Assembly: GCA_938041445.1 (NCBI GenBank) | Contig: CALISO010000020.1 | Location: forward strand, 1 to 64,000 | Origin: an uncultured Saprospiraceae bacterium | GTDB lineage: Bacteria; Bacteroidota; Bacteroidia; Chitinophagales; Saprospiraceae | Reading direction: 5' to 3' | Length of the DNA stretch: 64,000 nucleotides | Part shown: positions 46,209 through 54,922 of the stretch, in pieces | Position numbering within the stretch: position 1 is the stretch's first letter | Layout: each line of letters begins with the position of its first letter | Made by a program: the position numbers and the translations under genes | Notes under the pieces: model-generated | What the model was told of the DNA's origin: nothing | Databases searched by the model: none | Seen by the model: only the letters and a program-made list of their open reading frames with translations

Positions 46209-47234
46209 TTGAGTCACAAAGCAATCATACAAAATATCAAGTCCGGTCAATTTGACCCAATCTACTTCCTCTATGGAGAAGAAGCATACTTCATTGATAT
46301 GGTTATCCAAGAGGCTGAGAAAATACTACCCCCTGCAGAAAAGTCATTCAATGAAGTCATTATTTATGGTAAAGGGACGAACTTCAAGCAAATAGTTGAT
46401 CAGTGTAGCCAATACCCAATGATGGCACCAAGAAGGGTCATCATTCTCAAGGAAGCACAGTCAATGGATAAGAGAGAATTCGATCAATTGCTAAAGTATG
46501 TAGAACGTCCAAATCCAATGAGCTGTCTCTTTATTGGTTACAAGAAAAAGATAGATGGGCGGAAGAAAATATTTTCTACATTAAAAAAGCAAGCAAGAGT
46601 TTTACACTCAGAAAAAATTAAAGATTATAGAATGCCAGAGTGGGTGTCTACCTATGTCAAGTCTAATAAACGACTTATACATCCAGACAATGCCCAACGT
46701 TTGGCTGATTTATTAGGGACTAATCTGAGTAAAGTCATCAATGAGATAGATAAACTAATGGTCACCACTCCTGAGGGGCAGGAAGTAACCTACGATCAAA
46801 TTCATGAAAATGTTGGATTGAGTAAAGACTTCAATGTATTTGAACTGCAAAATGCTTTGAGCAAGAAAGACTTCTCAAAGGCTTTTCTTATTGCCAATTA
46901 TTTTGGTGCTAACCCAAAAGAGAATCCGATTCCACTCTTGCTCGCCAATCTATATGGGTATTTTTCAAAGGTGTATATAGCTAAAGCACATATCAACCTT
47001 GATAATCGGGGCCTTGCGGCCAAGCTAAAATTATTTAGTCAATCCTTTGCTGGAGACTATAAGATGGCCGCTAAGAACTACAGCGTTGATCAGATCCAAA
47101 CTTGTTTTGCTGCATTGTTAGAAGCTGACAAGGCATTCAAGGGAGTAGGTCGTCGGAGCAGTACTCCTACAGAGATACTCCAAGAACTACTTTTTAAGAT
47201 TTTCTATGGAAGGCCTGTGGCGGTAGACTTTTAG
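46209..47234 (+). CDS. holA: DNA polymerase III delta subunit
   Basis: A 341-residue clamp-loader subunit that opens the beta clamp. The N-terminal part (FDPIYFLYGEEAYFIDMVIQ) and the LRR-less AAA+-like middle (RRVIILKEAQSMDK, SCLFIGYKKKIDGRKKIFST) match HolA, with the collar domain at the C-terminal third. The start is apparently TTG at 46209. It is unrelated to its membrane neighbour in function. Confidence 0.9.
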   Translation: MSHKAIIQNIKSGQFDPIYFLYGEEAYFIDMVIQEAEKILPPAEKSFNEVIIYGKGTNFKQIVDQCSQYPMMAPRRVIILKEAQSMDKREFDQLLKYVERPNPMSCLFIGYKKKIDGRKKIFSTLKKQARVLHSEKIKDYRMPEWVSTYVKSNKRLIHPDNAQRLADLLGTNLSKVINEIDKLMVTTPEGQEVTYDQIHENVGLSKDFNVFELQNALSKKDFSKAFLIANYFGANPKENPIPLLLANLYGYFSKVYIAKAHINLDNRGLAAKLKLFSQSFAGDYKMAAKNYSVDQIQTCFAALLEADKAFKGVGRRSSTPTEILQELLFKIFYGRPVAVDF

Positions 47235-47264
47235 ATTTTAGTATTTAATTGAAGTTTTATCATA

Positions 47265-47663
47265 TCAGCGGCTGCCCAGTTTGGCACCAGCGATACCCAT
47301 CAGCGCCGTTGAGACAAGACTTGCAGGCAGCAGCCATCCTGGTCCACCAGGAATGGATAAAGCTGTTATCAAAGTCGCAATAAAAATCATAAATCCTGAA
47401 ACCAGCCCAAGATAATAGTGATTGTTCTCAGATAAGCGGCTGGTAATCAATCCTGCCATAAAAGCTCCAACACTACTCGCAAGTATGACAAATAAAAAAG
47501 CCTCTAGCGGTAGACTTCTCGTGAACTCTATCAGTGCTTGTGGGTCATCTGTATCGACATAATCTGCAGCTCCATATAAATTGTGACCTAATTTGTTGAT
47601 TAAGCCCACAGCGATGACACCACCGAAGATACCTGAGATTACTGCGATAATATTACGTAGCAT
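47265..47663 (-). CDS. Small integral membrane protein, unknown
   Basis: From ATG 47663 a protein of 132 residues with four hydrophobic segments (IIAVISGIFGGVIAVGLINK, FLFVILASSVGAFMAGLI, LGLVSGFMIFIATLITAL, ASLVSTALMGIAGAK). No family is certain. A longer frame starts at 47708, but the extra 15 residues add no membrane or signal feature and overlap the promoter region of the GWxTD gene. Confidence 0.6.
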   Translation of the reverse strand: MLRNIIAVISGIFGGVIAVGLINKLGHNLYGAADYVDTDDPQALIEFTRSLPLEAFLFVILASSVGAFMAGLITSRLSENNHYYLGLVSGFMIFIATLITALSIPGGPGWLLPASLVSTALMGIAGAKLGSR

Positions 47664-47773
47664 ATAGAAGATTTTATATGATGATAAAGGCAAATCTACG
47701 AATGTCAATCTTACGCCTTACTATGATATTCTTAAATAAAAGACTAGCGAAACAGATATATTTACATACAGTT

Positions 47774-49225
47774 ATGCGAAGTATTATTTTTCTACAGATA
47801 AAATGCGGGTTTATAGGTGTGTTTTTACTCCTAGTTTCTCCCTTAATTGGTCAATTGGCGTATAGCCTTCATCCGATGATCTTTTATTCTGATGACGGCG
47901 GTTATCTTGAGATCTATTCAGGTATTCAAGGTAAAACGTTGACGAAAAAGGGTGATAAGTCAATGTTTGAATATATTCTTCAAATCGATAATGACCAGTC
48001 AAAATCTATCTTTCTCGATAAGTATGCTATTGAACTGAATGCTGAGCAGATGGATACAGATTTTTGGGATATTCAACGGATAGGACTTGAAGACGGGAAC
48101 TATGATATGACGATGTATCTTATCGATACATATAGTTCTGATACCACCAAATATGCAGTCACCCTAGAAGTGAAGACTCCCACTTCAGCATTCTTGAGCA
48201 AACCAGTTATTTGTACATCAATAGGATCTCAGCCAGAGCTGCCATTTGAGAAGTTTGGTTTCAGATATGAGAAGCTAGCTTACAATCTAGTGACAGAAGA
48301 GCAAAACAAACTTTGTTACTTCCAAGAGTACTATCAACCCACCATAGATGCTAATGCTCAATATCTAGTTAGGTACTCTGTTTTAGAAGGATTTAGAAAT
48401 CCATCTATGCCAGGTGAAGCTCTTATGAAGGGTTTTGAAAAGCTTGATGGATCTAAGCAAGGAGTTTATACAAAGACCTTTGATATTTCAGATTTAGGAT
48501 CAGGAGACTACCACTTGTTGACGGAGTATATAGACTCGGAGCAGAATGTCTTAACTACTGATTTTCAGAATTTTCAAGTGATGCGTCCAAGAAAAGAAAT
48601 GGAGGCACAAATGAAGAGTGACACACAATTTGAGCAATCATGGGTTCAGTTACTAAATAAAGAAGAGACTATCTATGCACTCAAGGCAATAGCTCCACAA
48701 GTTGGAGGACAGCAATCTGAGATATTGAACAGTGTATTATTTGCCGAAGATCTCACTCGTATGAGGTACTTTGTCTATGCATATTGGGCGGGAGCTGCTC
48801 CTGGATATGCGGAAGAGGCTTACAACTCTTATATGAAGGTTGCCGAGGCCGTTGATAAGACATATGTTAATAATGTTGGTTATGGATTTGAGACAGATAG
48901 AGGCTTCTACTTCTTGAAGTATGGCAAGCCTGATATATTAATCTCTGAAGAGCATGAACCAAGTGCTCCGCCATATGAAATCTGGATCTATAATAAGTTA
49001 GAGTTGACAGGTGAGACTGACGTGAGATTCTTATTCTACAATCCGACATTATCTAAGAATGACTTTGAAGTACTGCATTCTACATCAAACTTTGATGTAA
49101 GAAATCCTGATTGGCAGCGAAGCCTTTATAATAAGGCACAAGGAGAGGTCAATGGAGATTTCAATGCAGGTGAAGTTGGTGATAACTATCAACGAAATGC
49201 AGTAAACTATTTTAATAATTTCTGA
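47774..49225 (+). CDS. GWxTD domain-containing exported protein
   Basis: From ATG 47774 the protein has 483 residues. A signal peptide (CGFIGVFLLLVSPLIGQ) is followed by a beta-rich region, then a helical part with MRYFVYAYWAGAAPGYAEEA and the diagnostic GYGFETDRGFYFLKYGKPD, the GWxTD signature (with Phe-Glu in place of Trp). The family is common in Bacteroidota and Acidobacteria but its function is unknown. Longer frames exist from 47678 but start before a signal-less stretch. Confidence 0.85.
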   Translation: MRSIIFLQIKCGFIGVFLLLVSPLIGQLAYSLHPMIFYSDDGGYLEIYSGIQGKTLTKKGDKSMFEYILQIDNDQSKSIFLDKYAIELNAEQMDTDFWDIQRIGLEDGNYDMTMYLIDTYSSDTTKYAVTLEVKTPTSAFLSKPVICTSIGSQPELPFEKFGFRYEKLAYNLVTEEQNKLCYFQEYYQPTIDANAQYLVRYSVLEGFRNPSMPGEALMKGFEKLDGSKQGVYTKTFDISDLGSGDYHLLTEYIDSEQNVLTTDFQNFQVMRPRKEMEAQMKSDTQFEQSWVQLLNKEETIYALKAIAPQVGGQQSEILNSVLFAEDLTRMRYFVYAYWAGAAPGYAEEAYNSYMKVAEAVDKTYVNNVGYGFETDRGFYFLKYGKPDILISEEHEPSAPPYEIWIYNKLELTGETDVRFLFYNPTLSKNDFEVLHSTSNFDVRNPDWQRSLYNKAQGEVNGDFNAGEVGDNYQRNAVNYFNNF

Positions 49226-49248
49226 TACAATAATACTCCTTACTTTTG
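49219..49248 (+). promoter_or_regulatory. Candidate promoter of the TonB-dependent receptor gene
   Basis: TACTTTTG (49241-49248) fits the -7 consensus TAnnTTTG, and TTTC (49219-49222) is 18 bases upstream near the -33 position. It is about 60 bases before the ATG at 49311. Confidence 0.5.
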
Positions 49249-49310
49249 TACTCAATTTGAAAGAAATACTCAGTATTTCGCTCTTACAAATTTTATAAGA
49301 TTCCAACTCT

Positions 49311-51593
49311 ATGCACCGTATTTATAGCTTTCTATTAGTCCTGGTTATTGTCTGTATGTCACAGATACTGTTAGCACAAGACGCAATCATCAGGGGTCAC
49401 GTATATGATGAGGCGACAGGAGAGCCAATTCTATATGGAACAGTATTAATTGAAGAGCTAGGCACTGGTGCTTCTACTGATGATCAAGGATTCTATAGTA
49501 TCAATGAATTAGAAGCTGGGACATATACTTTGGTTGTCAGCTACATCGGATACGCTGAGAAGTCAGTTTCAGTCACAATTAGAGAGAACGGGATTGTATA
49601 TCAAATAGTCAACTTAAGTTCTGAAGGTGTAAAACTAGGTGTTGTCAACATTTCGGCTCAAACCGGTCAAGCCAAAACCGAAGTTCAGATTTCAAAACTT
49701 CAAGTGACTGCTAAGCAGATCAAAGCATTGCCTAGTACAGGAGGTGAACCCGATCTTCTGCAATACCTACAAGTCTTGCCAGGTGTAGTTACAACCGGTG
49801 ATCAAGGTGGTCAGATTTTTATCAGAGGAGGATCTCCAGTCCAGAATCTCATTATGCTAGATGGTATGACTGTCTACAATCCTTTTCACTCAATTGGTTT
49901 CTTTTCCATCTTTGAGACAGAGATTATCAGAAGTGCTGATGTCTTGACTGGAGGATTCAATGCAGAGTATGGAGGTAGAATATCTGCAGTAGTAGATATT
50001 AAAACTAGAGAAGGGAACAAAAAGAAATTTGGAGGCCAGCTATCAGCTAGTCCATTTATGGTAAAAGCTCTAGCTGAAGGACCAATATTCAAAGGGAAGA
50101 AAGAAGGTAGTGGTGGTTCATTTGTGATCACAGGTAAGAAGTCAATTATAGATCGTACATCAAAGGCTCTTTACAGCTATGCTACTGATACTGATGATGG
50201 ATTACCATTTGACTTTACTGACCTCTACGGTAAGGCTTCATTCTACACAGCTAATGGTAGTCAATTTGACTTCTTTGGATTTAATTTTAATGATGAGTTT
50301 TTTGACCCTGCTATTGCAAATATTGGGTGGACAAACAGAGGGTTGGGATCAAATTTTAGATTACTACCTCCAAGTAGTAGTTTGATTATCAATGGTAAGT
50401 TTGGATTCTCTGCTTATGATACGGCTATAGACCAAGGAGATGGTCTACCTAGAGATAGTGGAATCGACGAGTACTTTCTAGGTCTAGATTTCAATTACTT
50501 TGCAAATACATTTGAGTTTGATTATGGAGTCGAAGTGAAGTCTATCAGGACTGACTTTAACTTTGTCAATCAATTCAATGTCAATCTGAGTCAGTTTCAG
50601 AACAGTACAGAATTATCGGCATATCTTAAGTTTAGAAAGTCTTGGGATCGATTGGTACTAGAGCCTTCAGTGAGATTTCAATATTATGCTGCAGTCAGTG
50701 AGTCATCAATTGAACCAAGATTAGGACTTAAATTGAATATCACAGATAAGTTAAGATTTAAAGCAGCAGGTGGTGTTTATAGTCAAAACCTCTTAGCAAC
50801 TAATAATGAAAGAGATGTCATTAATTTGTTCAACGGATTTTTATCTGGTCCACAGAGTGAAATCACAGATTTAGATGGGTCGCCTACAGACAGTAGACTT
50901 CAATTTTCAAATCATGCAGTAGCTGGATTTGAAATAGATGTATTACCAAGGTTGACTCTCAATATCGAAGGTTACTTCAAAGACTTCACACAGTTAATTG
51001 TCGTGAATCGTAATAAGATTAGCCGTGCAGAAGCCAACTTTGTTGTGGAGACTGGAGATGCTTATGGGGTAGATTTCTCTGCCAAGTATACCAATCCTAA
51101 GTGGTATGTATGGGGAACGTACTCTTATGGATTTGCTAATAGATTCGATGGTCAGCAAGACTTTCCTACATTATTTGACAGAAGGCATAATATGAACTTT
51201 CTGGCATCTTACAATTTTGATGAAGATGGTGATTTTAGTGCTAGTATAAGATATAATTTTGGATCAGGATTTCCATTTACCTTGACTCAAGGTTTCTATC
51301 AAGGAGCCGTATTTGAGGATGGTGTAGATACTGATATCTTCTCTCAGAATACTGATGTAATAGACGTTATCTATGACGAGACTAGAAATGGTGGTAGACT
51401 TCCAAATTACCACAGACTTGATGTTTCAGTCACTAAGAAATGGGACATCGTTTCATTTGCTGAGTTTGAGACTGTCTTCAGTGTAACCAATGTCGCAAAT
51501 CGAAATAATATCTTTTACTTTGATAGGATTAGATATGAAAGAGTTGATCAACTACCAATCATACCAAGTTTAGGTGCCAAACTTAAGTTTTAA
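49311..51593 (+). CDS. TonB-dependent outer-membrane receptor
   Basis: A 760-residue protein. Signal (LVLVIVCMSQILLAQ), an N-terminal CarboxypepD_reg-like domain (IIRGHVYDEATGEPILYGTV) up to about residue 110, a plug domain (GGEPDLLQYLQVLPGVVTTG, QIFIRGGSPVQNLIMLDGMT) and a long beta barrel ending GAKLKF. No SusD-like gene is adjacent, so it resembles the non-SusC class for iron or vitamin complexes or small peptides. The start is ATG at 49311. The substrate is unknown. Confidence 0.9.
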   Translation: MHRIYSFLLVLVIVCMSQILLAQDAIIRGHVYDEATGEPILYGTVLIEELGTGASTDDQGFYSINELEAGTYTLVVSYIGYAEKSVSVTIRENGIVYQIVNLSSEGVKLGVVNISAQTGQAKTEVQISKLQVTAKQIKALPSTGGEPDLLQYLQVLPGVVTTGDQGGQIFIRGGSPVQNLIMLDGMTVYNPFHSIGFFSIFETEIIRSADVLTGGFNAEYGGRISAVVDIKTREGNKKKFGGQLSASPFMVKALAEGPIFKGKKEGSGGSFVITGKKSIIDRTSKALYSYATDTDDGLPFDFTDLYGKASFYTANGSQFDFFGFNFNDEFFDPAIANIGWTNRGLGSNFRLLPPSSSLIINGKFGFSAYDTAIDQGDGLPRDSGIDEYFLGLDFNYFANTFEFDYGVEVKSIRTDFNFVNQFNVNLSQFQNSTELSAYLKFRKSWDRLVLEPSVRFQYYAAVSESSIEPRLGLKLNITDKLRFKAAGGVYSQNLLATNNERDVINLFNGFLSGPQSEITDLDGSPTDSRLQFSNHAVAGFEIDVLPRLTLNIEGYFKDFTQLIVVNRNKISRAEANFVVETGDAYGVDFSAKYTNPKWYVWGTYSYGFANRFDGQQDFPTLFDRRHNMNFLASYNFDEDGDFSASIRYNFGSGFPFTLTQGFYQGAVFEDGVDTDIFSQNTDVIDVIYDETRNGGRLPNYHRLDVSVTKKWDIVSFAEFETVFSVTNVANRNNIFYFDRIRYERVDQLPIIPSLGAKLKF

Positions 51594-51607
51594 AGCTGTT
51601 GATAAAC

Positions 51608-51615
51608 TATATTTG
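51608..51615 (+). promoter_or_regulatory. Candidate -7 element for the TerB-like gene
   Basis: TATATTTG fits TAnnTTTG and lies 41 bases before the ATG at 51657. No convincing -33 element is seen. Confidence 0.35.
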
Positions 51616-51656
51616 CCCCAGCAAATAATTACAACAATAATTACATTGGTTATAAT

Positions 51657-52115
51657 ATGATTGAGCACTTTGAGAATATCACTCCTGAGGAATTCAAGAC
51701 CCTAACAGATACAATAGCAAGGATCACTATTCTTGTAGGTGGAGCTGATGGCACATTGGATAAAGAAGAGAAAGAGGACGCTGAGAAGCTAACAAAGATT
51801 AGATCTTATGCTAATGCTGAAAGCCTTCATGGGTTTTACAAAGAGGTAGGGAATAACTTCACTGAGACTTTAGATACTGAGTTCGATTCATTACCTGGCA
51901 TTGTTGAGGATAGAGCAAATATTCTTGTTGAGAGAATCAAACTTGTTAACGATATTTTACCAAAACTCGATCAGCCAATAGGACACGAGTTGTACAAGAG
52001 TTATGTCAGTTTCGCTGAGCACGTTGCAAAGTGTAGCGGTGGATTCTTAGATTTCTTATCCGTCAGTAAAGCTGAAGATAAGTGGATGCACCTTGATATG
52101 ATTAACCCGTTATAG
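51657..52115 (+). CDS. TerB-like helical protein, unknown
   Basis: A 152-residue all-helical protein. The pattern ILVGGADGTLDKEEKEDAEK near residues 25-44 resembles the metal-binding start of TerB/DjlA-N domains (Gly-x-x-Asp-Gly then acidic residues). No signal peptide or membrane segment is visible, so it should be cytoplasmic. It sits alone between two TonB-dependent receptor genes. The assignment is weak and the role unknown. Confidence 0.6.
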   Translation: MIEHFENITPEEFKTLTDTIARITILVGGADGTLDKEEKEDAEKLTKIRSYANAESLHGFYKEVGNNFTETLDTEFDSLPGIVEDRANILVERIKLVNDILPKLDQPIGHELYKSYVSFAEHVAKCSGGFLDFLSVSKAEDKWMHLDMINPL

Positions 52116-52230
52116 GGATAGTCACCGTTATTAGATTTTAACACATTTTCTTAAGATTTTGATAGAGATGTCTATTGGTTAGTTACTTAGAGGCATTATG
52201 ACGATATTTGCTTAAGCAGAACCTAACCTT

Positions 52231-54513
52231 ATGCAAAGTAATTTTATTAATCAACGCTTCTTATGTTGCATTATCGTCTATGCTTATCTTGCAGCGTCTT
52301 GTTTTGCTCAATCCGTATATACATATTCTGGTCGTATTGTAGATAGTACGACAAGTGAACCACTAATCGGTGCATCTGTCACTGCTAGCGATGGCAACGG
52401 CACAATCGCGGATGAAGTAGGTAGGTTTACTCTTAACAGTGGCAATGAATTTGAAGATGTAGAGGTATCCTATATTGGCTATAAAACTGTCTATGTGTCA
52501 ATAGCAGCAGAAGAGGATCTTTTGATAGAGTTAGCCCAGAGTGAATTTTTACTAGATGCAGCAGTCATTACTGGAAGTCGTTACCAGTCTCCATTAATAG
52601 AAGCAACCACCTCAATTAGTATCATCAAGCCTGATTTACTCTCAGATGCCAATATTCCTTCTGCTGACTTGGCATTGGATAAAGTACCTGGAGTCCAGAT
52701 TCAGGATGGTCAAGCAAATATTCGCGGTGGTTCCGGATACTCTTATGGTGCAGGCAGCAGAGTACTGATCTTAGTTGATGGAATATCTAGCTTGCAAGCA
52801 GATGCAGGTCGTCTCAATTGGGATGATATCCCCGTGGAAAATATTGGTCAGATTGAAGTATTGAAAGGTGCAGCATCTGTACTGTACGGTTCATCAGCAC
52901 TCAATGGAGTGATCAATATCAAAACCGGAGATGCAACTAGTACTCCAGTTACTAGATTATCGACGTCGTACTTTGTCTATGGTCCTCCTCAAGATGAAGT
53001 GGCACAATGGTATGCCGATGAATTGATCCCTTATGAATGGAATGTTTCGGCATTGCACAAGCAGAAGTTTGGTAAGATTGATCTTGTTGCTAGTGGATTC
53101 TATAGTCGTGGTGAAGAGGTGTATGAAGATTCATTTAATAATAGAGGAAGATTGTCTACTAAGCTAAAGTATAGAATCAGACCTAATCTGACCGCTCAAT
53201 TAAATGCCTCTTATAACAATACCATTAACGCTTCCACTTTGCTATGGCGGAATGCTAGTGCTGGACAATATGGCTATGTAGCCAACTCATTGGTTGAGAA
53301 TAATGGGACGCGTTTTATTTTGGATCCTTCGGTAACATATTATGATCAGGGCGGAGGTAAACATCAGTTCTTATCGAGATACTTTTATAATAATACCATC
53401 AGCACAGATAACCGTTCTAATTCATCTAACTTTTACTCCGGCGAATACCAGTATGGTAAGGATATTGAGTTAATTGATGCAAGAATCTCTACTGGATTAG
53501 TCATCTCGTCTGTTGATACGGATAGTGATCTATTTAGTAATGTGGATGTTACTAGTAGAAATATTGCAGCCTATGCTCAGTTAGATAAGCACTTTGGAAA
53601 GAAACTTAAGGTTACTGTTGGTTCGCGATTTGAGCATTATAATCTGATTGGTCCTGAATTTTTTGATGGAGAAGCTCTGCCAAATGGTGGTGAAGAAAAT
53701 GAATCAAAAGTTATCTTCAGAGCAGGACTTAACTATCAACTAGAAGACTATTCTGCATTGAGAGCCTCATTTGGACAAGGCTATAGATTTCCCACTATTT
53801 CTGAAAAGTACATATCCGCCACTGCCGGAGCATTTTCTATATTTCCCAATCCTGGACTTCAGTCTGAAGATGGATGGAGTGGAGAGATTGGCTATAAGCA
53901 GGGTTTAAAAGTTGGTGGGTGGCAAGGTTATTTAGATGTTGCAGGATTCATCTCTCAGTACAATGATATGTCTGAGTTCACTCTTGCTATTGAAGATGGA
54001 GCATTTGGATTTAAATCTCAGAATGTTGGCGATACGGAGATTAAGGGTGTTGAATTTGAAGTGGCAGGTGAATCAGAATTTTTTGGTATTCCTATTCGAG
54101 TTATTGGGGGTTATACATTCATAGATCCTAAGTATCGAAATTTTTCTGACGAGATAGCAGCTACAAGTTCTTCTGATCAAAATATATTGAAGTATCGTAC
54201 ACGACACAATGCTAAAGCTGACATACAAGCACAGATTAAGTTTGTTGTGATCGGGCTTTCTTACCAATATGCTTCTGAGATGGTTGCTATTGATAACTTG
54301 TTTTTTAGTTTCAATGACTTTCTACAATTGGAAGCTTATCGGAGCCAGAATACCACTGCTTATCAACTATTCGATGCAAGAATTGGTGTAAAGTTTGACC
54401 ACCTAGCAATCACGGTTCTTGGTAATAATCTGATCAATGATCGTATTATGAAGAGGCCTGCGAGATTAGAACCACCTAGAAATGCCTCATTAAGGCTTGA
54501 TTATTCGTTTTAA
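52231..54513 (+). CDS. TonB-dependent outer-membrane receptor
   Basis: A 760-residue receptor. After a signal (CIIVYAYLAASCFAQ) a CarboxypepD_reg-like domain (YSGRIVDSTTSEPLIGASVT) extends to about residue 105, then a plug domain with LALDKVPGVQIQDGQANIRG, ILVDGISSLQ and GQIEVLKGAASVLYGSSALN. The barrel ends LRLDYSF with the terminal phenylalanine of outer-membrane proteins. It differs in sequence from the receptor at 49311. No SusD-like partner is seen; a metal chelate or cobalamin is one possible cargo. Confidence 0.92.
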   Translation: MQSNFINQRFLCCIIVYAYLAASCFAQSVYTYSGRIVDSTTSEPLIGASVTASDGNGTIADEVGRFTLNSGNEFEDVEVSYIGYKTVYVSIAAEEDLLIELAQSEFLLDAAVITGSRYQSPLIEATTSISIIKPDLLSDANIPSADLALDKVPGVQIQDGQANIRGGSGYSYGAGSRVLILVDGISSLQADAGRLNWDDIPVENIGQIEVLKGAASVLYGSSALNGVINIKTGDATSTPVTRLSTSYFVYGPPQDEVAQWYADELIPYEWNVSALHKQKFGKIDLVASGFYSRGEEVYEDSFNNRGRLSTKLKYRIRPNLTAQLNASYNNTINASTLLWRNASAGQYGYVANSLVENNGTRFILDPSVTYYDQGGGKHQFLSRYFYNNTISTDNRSNSSNFYSGEYQYGKDIELIDARISTGLVISSVDTDSDLFSNVDVTSRNIAAYAQLDKHFGKKLKVTVGSRFEHYNLIGPEFFDGEALPNGGEENESKVIFRAGLNYQLEDYSALRASFGQGYRFPTISEKYISATAGAFSIFPNPGLQSEDGWSGEIGYKQGLKVGGWQGYLDVAGFISQYNDMSEFTLAIEDGAFGFKSQNVGDTEIKGVEFEVAGESEFFGIPIRVIGGYTFIDPKYRNFSDEIAATSSSDQNILKYRTRHNAKADIQAQIKFVVIGLSYQYASEMVAIDNLFFSFNDFLQLEAYRSQNTTAYQLFDARIGVKFDHLAITVLGNNLINDRIMKRPARLEPPRNASLRLDYSF

Positions 54514-54535
54514 AATAACTAGAAACCATTTAAAT

Positions 54536-54907
54536 ATGAATTTGACTACTACTCAACCAGCCATACTGAAGGGATACTTGCTATGCCTTGGTATCTTACT
54601 AATGTGTATTTCATGTAATCGATCAACTAGCAAATCTTCTAATGTAATGCACGACCAATACATAATTACTCTAGAAGAGGGGTACGGCAAAAAGTATCTG
54701 GTAAAGTCATATGGCGACTTAATAGATCAATTAGGTAAGACATCTAAATCTGATAATACATACTTTATTAGTTTTAATAAAAATGTCAATCAGGATGCGA
54801 TTGCAAAACATCCACACATTATAGATGTTAAGTTCTTGCCAAGCGACGTGGCACCTCCTAAAATTATAAAAGGTAAGAAGGGTAGTGCAAGTCCTATCAA
54901 TAAATAA
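54536..54907 (+). CDS. Small lipoprotein with inhibitor-I9-like segment
   Basis: From ATG 54536 the protein has 123 residues. A lipoprotein signal ends LLMCISCNRS. The remainder (HDQYIITLEEGYGKKY, then YFISFNKNVNQDAIAKHPHI, then DVKFLPSD) resembles the layout of peptidase inhibitor I9 propeptides, but similarity is low. A longer frame opens at 54497 inside the receptor gene; the shorter start gives a normal signal. It is 15 bases before the T9SS protein, so the two may be co-transcribed. Confidence 0.6.
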   Translation: MNLTTTQPAILKGYLLCLGILLMCISCNRSTSKSSNVMHDQYIITLEEGYGKKYLVKSYGDLIDQLGKTSKSDNTYFISFNKNVNQDAIAKHPHIIDVKFLPSDVAPPKIIKGKKGSASPINK

Positions 54908-54922
54908 TATCAAGTATACTTT

